Shown here piece by piece: positions 49,501-61,500 of a stretch of DNA of 64,000 nt. The stretch lies in contig NC_134418.1 in the NCBI RefSeq assembly GCF_030867145.1, forward strand, positions 58,503,682 to 58,567,681, given 5' to 3'. Within the stretch, counting starts at the first letter, position 1. Each line of letters opens with the position of its first letter. This DNA comes from Opisthocomus hoazin (Eukaryota > Chordata > Aves > Opisthocomiformes > Opisthocomidae). The translations under genes were made by a program, and so were the position numbers. The notes under the pieces are model-generated. The model worked only from the letters and a program-made list of their open reading frames with translations. It had not been told where the DNA came from and made no database searches.

Positions 49501-52500
49501 GCTGCAAAATACTTGAGTTTTCTTTTGTGGATTTTCTTCCTCTTATTCTAAAGAATATTTTGGCACATGAAGAACTGAGAAATACACAGAGTTCTCTCAA
49601 GCAATCCCAGGACACTGTTAAGAAGTTGGAAAAAAATATTTCTGAAAAAGAATCTCGGATTCTGAGTGTTGAAGAGGCGCTAGGGAAAACCATTAAAGAA
49701 CTCGAAATGCGGGTAAAACATTATGTAGTAATTAAGAACAAAAATGCTTTTAATGTGTTTTCTAACACTGAAAATAAGCCTAGTTATTCTGATTATAGTC
49801 TCTTCTGCTTGTCCCTTGAAAATTTTTTGGCCTTTGGTAGACAGTGGGCAAGAAAGTAGTAGTAGTGTCTGATCCAAGTCTTTACCAGTTGCTAACCTGT
49901 TCTGTAGAGCTTCAAGCTGTGTAATGTACACTCTGACAAACCTTTGCTTAACTGGTGTGCCCCATGGTTGTGGATTTGAGTGGTGGCATTAGATGGTAAA
50001 TGGAATAAGAGAACTTACGTACACATAGGAAGGAGAGTAATGGTTTATAACACTCAGTCAACGTGAGAAGTATAGCACATGGTTATAAACGGCAGCTCAG
50101 TTCCCAACATACAGCAGAAGACTGATCCACTGGGTTTTGTGCCTGTTTGTTCAACAACTGACAAAGAAGGGTTCTGAGAATATTGTTTGTTACACAGTTC
50201 CTTCAGTGGAACAGTTTCTCTAGAAGGAGAATCTGTAGCATGTGAGACTGGATTTTTCTTGAACTATATAAGCTGTCAGACCCAGTAAGTCAATGATTGT
50301 AAGTTCAGGATTTGCATATTGTGGAACAGATGTGTAAAAGATAATCCAGCAGGTGTTTCTTATTTTGCTTCTTCCTCTCAGACTTTTTCTAGATAAAAAT
50401 CCAACCAATATTGCAGAAGAGACTGCTAAAAGGTTACCATTTAAAATAAAACAGGTGACAAAGGCCAAAGAGTCAGTTCTGGAGATTTTGTAATTTGGTG
50501 ACAGTGGTTTGATGTTAAAAATACTGTAACAGAGTGAATCAAACAACTTTTGCACTTAATTTTGGTTTTGAATTGATGGAAATACTGTCTTTGCACATTT
50601 TTTATAGATAACACAAATGACAGAAGAAATAAAAATCGTCACATCAGAGAGAGACCAGCTTGCTGAAGAAAAATCAGAAAATAACTGTAGAGAAAGTGAT
50701 CAGCTTCAAGCATTAAAGGAACAAATCTTTTCCCTTACGCAAGAGAGAAATTCATTGCAGGATAAGCTGGACAGTTTACATTTGAAAAAAGAAGAGTATG
50801 AGGAAGGAACTTTGGTAATTGTGCTAAGGCTGTAATGGAATGCATGCTTATTTAAACTTTCACTTAAGTGAAAATAACTTGCAAAACAAACTGGAGAAAA
50901 GGGTCCTGTTACTTGACTGCAGACCATTAAACACCAGGTTCACCTGAAATATATTTACCCATATTGTTGTATGTGGACAACTAGTAGTAGGATATGACAA
51001 ACATTTTTCCTGTACATAGAATTTTAACTTGATGCAGGATGGCAATGTTCTGAGTTGATCTGCAGAGACATGATTCTATAATTGAAGTAGTTTAAACTAA
51101 AAATTGCTCATCTGAAAAGCGTGGTTCTGCTTTTTCAAAAATAGAACTCACGTTTTTTTTCCGGCAGTGTATGTTAAGGGACATTGCTGCCAACATTTTC
51201 TGTAACTGGACTTGCTGATTGCACATGTGTTATATGTATATACACTTTATGTGTGTATGTGTATATATATATACACTTCAAAAAAAGTAAAGTGTGTGCA
51301 TATATTTTCATGTATGTGGAGAGAGTGGACAAATTTCAAGGAAATAATTGCCTTGATAGCATTATAATCTACTATTGAGACTAGAAATATGGACAAGGTC
51401 TCTGTAGTTTCATTTGTGGAGGTTTTCTTGTTGTTGAGTTTCCTGTTCCTTTAGGGTTTTTTACCCCCTCAGGCTTAAACTATGGCCATGAAGTTCTACT
51501 TCCGCTAACTTGTTTCAGAAATCCTCGCTTCAAATTTTACTATCTTTTATTTCAAGAAGCTTGAATTGCATGTGGAGTTCAATCTAATCTTACTACTCTA
51601 AAAAAAATACAAATCTCTCTAAAGCATTACTTCTGTTTCTTTTATGTAATCAACCTGTCAAAGATCAGATATGTTTCTCTTAAAGCTGCTTCTCCAAATG
51701 TGTTGGCTTCTATCTCTGTATAAAACAGATACTACAGATTCAAGAAAAATCTATTGAGCAAGAATTATTTCTGCTGAGAGAAGAGCTGAGCCAGGCACAA
51801 AGGAAACTGCATGAAATGGAGGAAGTGAAGGCCAATGAGTGTCAAAGGGAATGTGAAAAAATGGGGAGAATGGATTTTATTCCAAAACTGCACAACTGCC
51901 AGGAAGTGAGCACTCTGACAGAAAGAGGAGATGATGATCTTAAAGTGCAACTGGAGAGTCTCCGAAATGAGAGAGACCGGCTAAGAGAAACTGTACAGGA
52001 GACAATTAGCAAGGCAAGAAGAACAGTCCTATTCCTTTAGGATAACAGCTTTACTAAACTTCTGTCTTAAATTTTGGAAGTGTTGATTGGGCTTTAATGT
52101 GCTTTAACTGTGTTGTGTCCAAAGAATTCAGAGATGCAGGAAGAGCTGAGATGTGCTCATAACTCCCTTGGACAACATCAGGAGACTATTGTGGAGCTGA
52201 AAGGAAGTATTTCGGAGAAAGAAAATCAACTCCTGAAAGCACAAGAGGCATTGAGGGAAACAACTGATGAACTGCAGCAGAAGGTCAGGTGCAGTTTTGT
52301 TAAGTAAACTAAAACTTCTATCAGGATTGCCAACCCATATCCTCTGCAGACGTCAGTATGTAAGAGTTCAGTAAATGTCATAATGAAACTTAAGGGGAAG
52401 ACTTTTAATTCTTTTTTTTTTTTCCTCTGTTCTGCTTCTCGAAATAATTCCATAGAAACAGAGACAGTGAAAAGATGATCAAATGTTATCTGACCTGCAA

Positions 52501-55500
52501 GTTACAGCCCTCACTTATAACTAAATGTGCCTTAGTGCTGAATGGCAGAATATTATTTGGAATCAATACTGCTCTTTGACCTCAGTGCTTTTTCCAAGTC
52601 TTAAAACTTTTTTTAAATTCTAATAATATGTCTTTTAGCTATATAACTCTGAAGATATTTGAGCAACTGAAGGCAGTTTAGCTTATTCTTTAACTTGCTG
52701 CATAATAAATAAATTTCTTACCTAGTTATTATTTTCATGTCTGAAGCTATTGTGGCTTTTAGAAGACATTAATGTGTGTTAGAATCAAGCCTATCTGCTG
52801 CGGATACAGCAATGGAGTTGCATTTATAGAATTATAGTGGACTGTAGGTTTTTATACATTCATTTTTGTCTACCAATGAGACAGAAGCACTGAAATTTGA
52901 TTGAATTTTCGCAAAGTTGTTATATCTTTCTTTGTTTACTATAGCAGTAAACTAATGGAGGTGTACAATAATTCAATTATAACAACCCATATATACAGAG
53001 TGCTTGTGAAATATGATCCAATAACACTCTTCTTAAATCAGAACCTGATTACTGGGACAACAAAATTTATTAAATTAGAATGTTACTGGATTTTTTCCAA
53101 ACTAACTATCAAATTACTTCTACCCATTCTAGAGTCAATCAGAAGTATTAATGCTAGTTCTTATTTGTTCTTTCAGCTCACTGAAGTAACTGAAAACCTA
53201 ACTCATGTCTCTTCTGAATATGGCAAACTACTGTCAGAAAAAGAACAAATTGAAAGAACAATGAAGGAGCATATCTGTCAGCAGCTTGAGAAAATCACTT
53301 CACTTAATAAGGCAAAAGATGAGCTACAGCAAATCGTAGAGACTTGTAAAGCTGAAAGAGATCAGTTGAAGGCTGACTGTCAGGAAAGCAAGGAGAGAGT
53401 ATGTATAAAATCTCTTAAATAATTGTTCTGAAGGCAGGTTGTACCACTCTATTTTGGTCATGAAGCCTTCTGCTATTCAGTATCTTTTCCTCTCCCTTCA
53501 CTGTTCACAGCAGTAGTACTAAAAATTTAGTTTACTAATCCAGTCTGGATTTTGGAAACTCTCTGCTATTTTTTGTCTTCCCCCTACCCTCTTTCTGCCC
53601 TTTTGGTCACTGTGCAGCTCTATGTTTAGGTACAGTTAATATCAAGCTGATAATTTCTAAAGTTAAAAGGAAGTCTGAGGTTTTTTTCCTAGGAGAAGCT
53701 CTGCAAATTATTTTAAGCAGCAAAAACTTTCATATGAATTTTAGCAAACCTCAAGTAGGACCAATGATCTCTTAAGTATGTGTAGACAGACTAATTTAAA
53801 AACTAAAGTCAGCAAACTGGGATTATCGAATCTTTAATTTTAGCTTTACATCTTGATATTAAACAGTTGGACAAATTGTTCGTGTAACTGGTGGCAATTG
53901 CCACACAAGTAAAGAATATCTTTCATGGTGGGTTGTTTTGGGTTTTTTTTAAGTCATCTATATAATCTGTTCGCCACAACATTTTTGCCTTTCCTCTTCT
54001 GACTAATTATCTTTCTTTTTCTCTTTCAACTTTTTTCTCTCCTCTCCTTGCTAAAGACTATTTCTAAAGACTTGCTTCGGAGTTCTTAAACTAGGCATGG
54101 GGGAATGACAACTGAGATTTTCTTCTGAAGTAAAAGAATGATTATTCTAATAGTTCTCTCATAGATATTCAAATGCTTTGACTTATCATTCTTAACTCCT
54201 GATAAGCAAAACTTAGTCATACTGAGTGAACATCCATGTGATACCTTGTTCTGCAGTCCTTAAAAATTCTGACAGAAATGGAAAGTCTACAGGAAGAACT
54301 AAAGTGTCAGAAAGAGCAAGCTGATATCCAGAAGAACATGCTAGCAAATGGAGAAGAGAAATTGCAAAACACTGAAGAAAAACTAAATGAAGAAATAAAC
54401 AAACTGAAAGAAAAGGCAAGTACAGTAATAAGTACAGTAATAAGCAACTCTTCAAAATAATTTAGAGGATGTCCCCTCAAGGACTCATTAGAATAACAGG
54501 TACTTACTTGTGATATTTGTGCTGGTGCATTGGTCCAATAGATGATGTCATGGTAATATAATTAAGCAACAGAAGAGGAGTTTTTGCTAAAAGTCATGTG
54601 TTGACTTTATACTTTTCAAAAAATATATTTTTAATAGGTAGTCAAGTTGAATGAGGAATTAAATTTGGTAACTAAAGAAAGGCACCAGCTGCTGGGAGAA
54701 CTGAAAGAAAAGACTAAGAGTGAAAGCAGTAAACTTCAACAGCTGGAGAAACAGTGTAATGTGTTAGTACAGGAGAGAGATCAGCTCCAGGAAATGCTGG
54801 AAGGTATTCAAGCAGAGAAGAACAAACTGGAAATTAACCTACAGGAGAGCATTGATAAGGTGCTTTATCTTTGATTAAAGTATAATAAGTATAAATGCTT
54901 GGTAGAGGAAAAAGGTTAATTCTTGAAGCTGTCTTGAAAAATCTCTTATAAATATTAATGTTATATACCTAGACTGAAGAATATTGACATGCTGTACTTT
55001 TGTTTCGTGGAATGGTATTTGAAGATGTATGCAAATTCTTTTGAAAATGTTATATGAGGCTACTTTATGTGGGAATAAAAAGGAGCCAGAAAATACATGG
55101 GTTTCATTACCAAAACACTGAACAGGTATTTTTAATGAATTTGATGAAGTAGTATGTTTCGTAGTTGAGCTCCAAAGTTTTGAAACTAAAGCTGACAAAT
55201 TCTGAGACTTTTATTTCTCTTCTGGATGAGGTATATCTTTGCAACAGTGAAGACAAGTGAATTGGGGGGTATCCACTGAGCAGCAGTCCTTGTTGAGAGA
55301 TTAAGTAATCGCTTCAAATACCTGTAGTTAATTCAGATCTGTGGTGGGAGGAGACTCCTCTTACTCTCGCTACCGATATCTTCCACTTCACCAGTTTTTA
55401 TCAATTGTGTTGCTGTAAAATTTCAACTTCACTGGAAATTCAGAGGTTTAGTGAAAGGAATCCTAGTTCTTCTACAGTAAATTATCAAAGATAATCTAAC

Positions 55501-58500
55501 AGCACTCTGACCACTGTCCAACTCGTAAAATTGTGTGTAATAATTTTTAGCTAGTTCTTGATGGGAACCATACTCAAATTACATCTCTGCTTTGTGTGTT
55601 ACTCGGCTGTGTAAACAGGGATTGCAGAAAAAATGTCCAAATGTGTTTGTAGCATGCTTTGTCTAGTTCTTTACTAAGGATTTATCAATATGCTAGTTGG
55701 CATGCTTTTCTTAGTGAAAGGAGAAACTTTCAAAGACAAAATTTGAAATTTCTTGTACTCAAACTAAAGCAGGCTTTTTGTGCCAAGTATTTTGACTCCT
55801 ATGAACTATTGAACGTTCTGGTGTGTGAGAGGTAGATTAACATGCTATCTCAGAACTTAATTGTTTGCTTGTTGCTCTGTTTTTACTCCAGATTCTGGAA
55901 ACTGAAAAGGAATTGAAGTGGCAACAGGAACTACTCAACAATGAGAAGATCAAAGCTGAAGAAAGAGAAGAACATTTGTTAAAGGTTCAGAGGCGGTCAG
56001 AGATTTTGGAGGACAGCCTAACAAATAAGGTTTTTGTTTTAGTAGCTATTCCGTCTTCTGACATTTTATCACTGATGTGCTAAACTTTTGCGCAAGACAA
56101 ATTCTATTTAATTTTTAATTCTCGGTGCATCAGTTTTGTGGGTGAAGCGTGAACATGGGCAGAGGATTTTGTACAAGTTTCTTCAGTAATGTTTAGATGT
56201 AGCATCCTCAATGTGTCTCAGCCTCATAACCAGCTGGCTTGGTTACTACATTAGAATGGACACAGATTTATCCAATGTGTGCTGTCTTAAAATAATAGTC
56301 ATAACTGTACATGTATTTATTCAGACTGCATAGACAGTATGAACCCAAGATGGTTTGGAGTCCATGGTGCTTTTCACACTTTCAAACTGTATCTGTTATG
56401 TAGAAAGTCTTGCACTTAGCTCTTGCCAACTCGGTCTGCAGTTTTCAATTCTTCACTTTTCACCTGTCAAACTCTTCCTTTGTCTGTATATCAAGGAGTA
56501 TAATTAAGATTGCTTCAGATTAGCAAATGTGTTACTGTTCTAATCATCAGAACAGATATAAAGACAATTCCATTGCCCAGCTCTTATGCTAATCTGCTAT
56601 TTCTTTTCACTTTCTTGTGACGTGGCCATATCCATATAGGAAGCGTGGGCTAGATAAATGGACAGTGAGAAGGATTGAGAACCGGCTGAATGGCAGAACT
56701 CAGAGGGTTGTCATCAGCGGCGCTGAGTCTAGTTGGAGGCTGGTAACTAGTGGTGTCCCCCAGGGGTCAGTACTGGGCCCAGTCTTGTTTAACTTCTTCA
56801 TCAATGACCTGGATGAAGAGTTAGAATGTACCCTCAGCAAGTTTGCTGACGACACCAAACTGGGAGGAGTGGTGGATACACCAGAAGGCTGTGCTGCCAT
56901 TCAGCGTGACCTGGACAGGCTGGAGAGTTGGGCAGAGAGGAACCTGATGAGGTTCAACAAGGGCAAGTGCAGGGTCCTGCACCTGAGGAGTAACAACCTC
57001 ATGCATCAGTACAGTCTTGGGGCAGACGTGCTGTAGAGCAGCTCTGCGGAGAGGGACCTGGGAGTGCTGGTGGACGACAAGTTGACCATGAGCCAGCAGT
57101 GTGCCCTGGCTGCCAAGAAGGCTAATGGGACCCTGGGGTGCATTAGGAGGAGTGTGGCCAGCAGGTCAAGGGAGGTTCTCCTTCCTCTCTGCACTGCCCT
57201 AGTGAGGCCTCATCTGGAGTGCTCTGTCCAGTTCTGGGCTCTCCACTTCAAGAAAGATGAGGAGCTACTGGAGAGAGTCCAGCAGAGGGCTACAAGGGTG
57301 GTGAGGGGACTGGAGCATCTCTCCTACGAGGAGAGGCTGAGGGAGCTGGACTTGTTTAGCCTGGAGAAGAGAAGGCTGAGAGGGGATGTAATATATGCTG
57401 ATAAATATCTTAAGTGTGGGTGTCAGGAGGATGGGGCGAAACTCTTTTCAGTGGTGCCTAGTGACAGAACAAGGGGCAATGGGCACAAACTGAAGCACAG
57501 GAAGTTCCATCTGAACATGTGGAAGAACTTCTTTACTTTGAGGGTGACGGAGCACTGGAACAGGCTGTCCAGGGAGGTTGTGGAGTCTCCTTCTCTGGAG
57601 ATATTCAAGACCCGCCTGGACGAGGTCCTGTGCAGCCTGCTGTAGGTGACCCTGCTTCGGCAGGGGGGTTTGGACTTAATGACCCACAGAGGTCCCTTCC
57701 AACCCCTACCATTCTGTGATTCTGTGATATGTTGACTGCCTTTTTGTTTGTTTACTCTTGCTTTACTGAAGACCAAAGCTGACTAGAGTAGAGTTCTCAG
57801 AGTGTAATGCTATTCCTCTTCCTTTTAATTTCTGTTTGAATGATTAGAACACTGAAATTATTTTAAACTTCTCTTGCTAATAGTGTGAACTTTAGAGTTA
57901 TTGGAAATTGAGTTCTTTGTATTTGACACGACTGATTTGAGTACTTCATAGAGGAGTAGAGACCAGGGCCAAATCATAGTTCTTGTTTTTCCTACGCTCT
58001 TTATTATAGGTTCAACAGTTAACTGAGACGCTAAATAGCGTATCATGTGAAAAAGACCAGTTATTGGCTGAAAGAAGTAGTCACTCTTTCCAACTTAAAG
58101 AACAAATCTCATCAATTAATCAAGAAAAAGATGAGTTACAGAAACTTCTCCAGGATGTCATTTCTGAGCGGGACCAGCTGAAGACAGAATTGCAAAAAAA
58201 TGCTGAGATGGTTGGTGTTGCAAGTTGTATACCTAAGTTATTAATCACTTCTTTTCTTCAATGGTACTTGAATATGTCTGCTTTTATTTTAGTGTGTTGA
58301 AACAAATGCAAAACTGGAATGTGCTCTAGACCAACTGAAGCAGAGAAGCTTGAATGATATGTCTATTCAGGTGAATCCACTAGATGATGCAGAGCAGATG
58401 GCTGATGATAGCCTGAAGGAGAAAAACTTGAAAATTAAGGTAAATTTACTTCTCTGCTTATTTTAAAGATGCATGTAAAACCTTGATACCATTTTTTCTG

Positions 58501-61500
58501 GAGCATAAATCTTGCTTCCGTGTACAATCCAGAAAATTGTTTGCATATCTTGCTAAGATACTGCAAACCATGGGATCAGTTGATTTGCTGTTGCTGTTCA
58601 GTGGCCATGCATTCTGTTCCAAGAATGTTAAATTGAACTTATCAGTTGAGACATATAACTTGATTTCATTACTGTCCAGCCACCCCAATGAAAATAACTA
58701 ATCATGTAGAAGTGCTTTGCCATTTTCTTTTTGCAAAACACCCCCCCAAATCCTCCCTTCCATTACTCCCCATTAAAAATAAGTTGGCTTCCAATAAATT
58801 AGTTTCATCAAATAGCTTCTGTCCTCAAAATAGGAAGCTTCTGTAATTCCTCTGAGCTTTCGTTAATGAACTGTCCTGAGTACACTTTCTCACAGATGTG
58901 AGAAGTACTACTGACTCAAAGCCTAAATAAACCAGGATTTATGAATATCTATGAAACACTTTAAAGCCTATCATTATATTGCAGTCTGTACATCTGTGCA
59001 GCAGATTTGGGCGTCATTACAAACATGCTAGAAAAACCCCGAGTGCTTCTTCAGTTAACACAAAAAGTGGCGAAGGACCAAATTGCAAAAGTCAGTTATG
59101 TATAGCTTTCCCCATTCACACTGTATTTCTATCCTATGTCAGCAGTATAGAGCTAATAATGAGGGAAGCAAACAGCATCAGTTGATCCCTTTTAATGGCA
59201 CTCTCCCCTTTTTACTTGTGTAATAGCTAAGATCTTGTCTGCCTGTTTCTTGTGCATTTTTCTCTAGTATCTTGTACTTATTTCCTGTTGGACATGGGGC
59301 ATATGTTAGTTCCAATGCTTTTACAGTGGAGTGAAGAGTTAAGCTGGTGAATCCTGCTTTTTTCAACTAAAACAAAGATGGAGGCAGTTCACCTAGGAAG
59401 TTTTATACTTAAAGATGTGTAACCTAGCTTCATATGTGATACTTGAGCTGCAGTTTACTGGGAGTGCCCTGAAACCTATTGCACTTAGCCTGCTCACTGC
59501 TTGGTCACATCTCCTTTCTTATGGCAGAGTGCTAGAAATGATTTCATGATCCCTTTCTTTCAACAAAGGACCAAGTAGATCAACTTTGGAGCCCACCCTG
59601 AGGGCAGTCCAGCTAGCAAACTTGTGAACAGGCAACGATTTCATTTCAGGCCTGATCTACAGGCCTTAATGTAGCTAGGCAGTCTAAATTATTAAACTAA
59701 TTTGAGCTTATGAAATATGATTTTCTGGGAAAACTAAAATTCTTTTCTTTTGTGCCTGGCTTAGTGTTTTTGTCATATTCCTGTGGCAAGTCAAAACTGA
59801 AGTCTAAGTTCCATTAACTTTTTTGTTGTAAAACCAATGCATACTGTAGGGGTTAGTCCTGGAGTCTGTTGGTTTGTTTGAAGCTTCTGTTTGTAGCTAA
59901 TCACACTTTTCTTCATTGTGACTGAATTAATTTGTTTCACTTGCATTTAGGAGCTTCTTGAGAAATTCCCAAATATGGGGAAGAGATATGAATGTCTGTC
60001 TAGGGTGTCTCTTAAACTAAAGAATGAACTGGATAGTCGGAAAGAACTGATAGCTGTGATACTGACTCAGCTTTCATCAGAACAGAGTAAACAAGTCAAA
60101 AGACTTCAAACGGAAAATGAAAAAATAAATCGTCATCTTCAGAGTTTATTGAACAAACTGAAGGTACCAACTTAGAATGCTGAATATGTGGATGCTTCAT
60201 ATCACTTTGAGTTTTTTAAAAAGCTCTCAATATTAACAGCTAGGATTCTACATACTATAACTTTGATTTTTGTGAATGCATATCTTGTGGAAAATTAATA
60301 GTAAATGCTTTACAATCCTAGAAAACTGGAACTATTTAGTGAAGTTAACCTTAGTTTTTGACTGTAGTTCAGCTGCTTTGCACGTATTTCATTAATGTTA
60401 ATCAATTTTAACTGGGAAAATGAATATTCTTTCTGTACGCCATAGATCAAATTATGGGTCCCTCAGTACATATTTTAGCGTGGGGGAAAGAAACATGCAA
60501 GATGCATGTTTACTCTGCAAAACTATCCAGGTAGTTTTATAACTTCTATAGCCTCGCAGACCTTCCCCAATTTGTAGTTCAGTGGTGAAACTGATTCCAC
60601 TTATCAGAAAAAAAAATTCCTGTTAACATATTGTTTAGTATATTTCTGCATAAAGTTTTCTCTGTTTATTTACCATGAAATGTTATGGGTTTTTCTTGTT
60701 TGTGGAGGATGGAGTAGGGCCAGGGAGAAGGCAAAGTTCATGTCCAGTATACAAAAATACTGGATATGATCTTGAGAGTCAGTTGCTTCTATAAATATCC
60801 ATTAACTAAGAACTTTAACAAGTATTCCAAAGAGCCTTATTTCATAACTTCACTTAGGGTTTTGGCGTTTTGATCTTTTTCCTTTTTTTCCATAGATGCC
60901 TTTCAACCTTTATGGTTGCAGATGTTTAAGATTTAAGTAGTGATCTTGACTAGAATAAAGCTTTACTTTTCAAAGTCTAGATTCAGGGAACACTGTCTAG
61001 AGCCTTTTAGACTTTTTGCCCTCTTCAGGAGTCTACAAAAAAATAGTTTACTTGAGAAATGCTGACCCCGCAAAAAGTCTTGTATGCTATTACTATACAG
61101 CATGTGTGAACTGAATTTTCTTACTGATGTTTTAGTTGTCCTGGACACCTATGGACTAGGAGAGTAAATAGATTGAATGATAAAATATGGAATTCTATCT
61201 GGATGCAGGTACCACTTTAAATCATACTCACTGGTATATCCTTTGCTTCTACAACAGTTTCTGTTCAGTTGTGTTTGCTCGAAGAAAAGAGACTATCATA
61301 CTACTGTTAACATGTATGAAATAGAATTGCTTGAGGAAAAGAGAAAACAAGATCAGCTACGAGCTCAGATTCAATATCTCAGGAAGTTTTATTTGAAGCA
61401 GAATAAAATATCTTCAGAAGAGTTAAACATCAGTGAAGTTCTGCAGAATTTGCACATGGATGCAGAGGTAGCATTTGAAACAATTTTCATGCAGAAAGAC

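Noticed and set aside
61267-61270. Alternative start of CENPE exon 36 after CAG at 61267
   Set aside because: It shifts the frame and leads to stops. The acceptor at 61257 keeps phase and aligns with the family.
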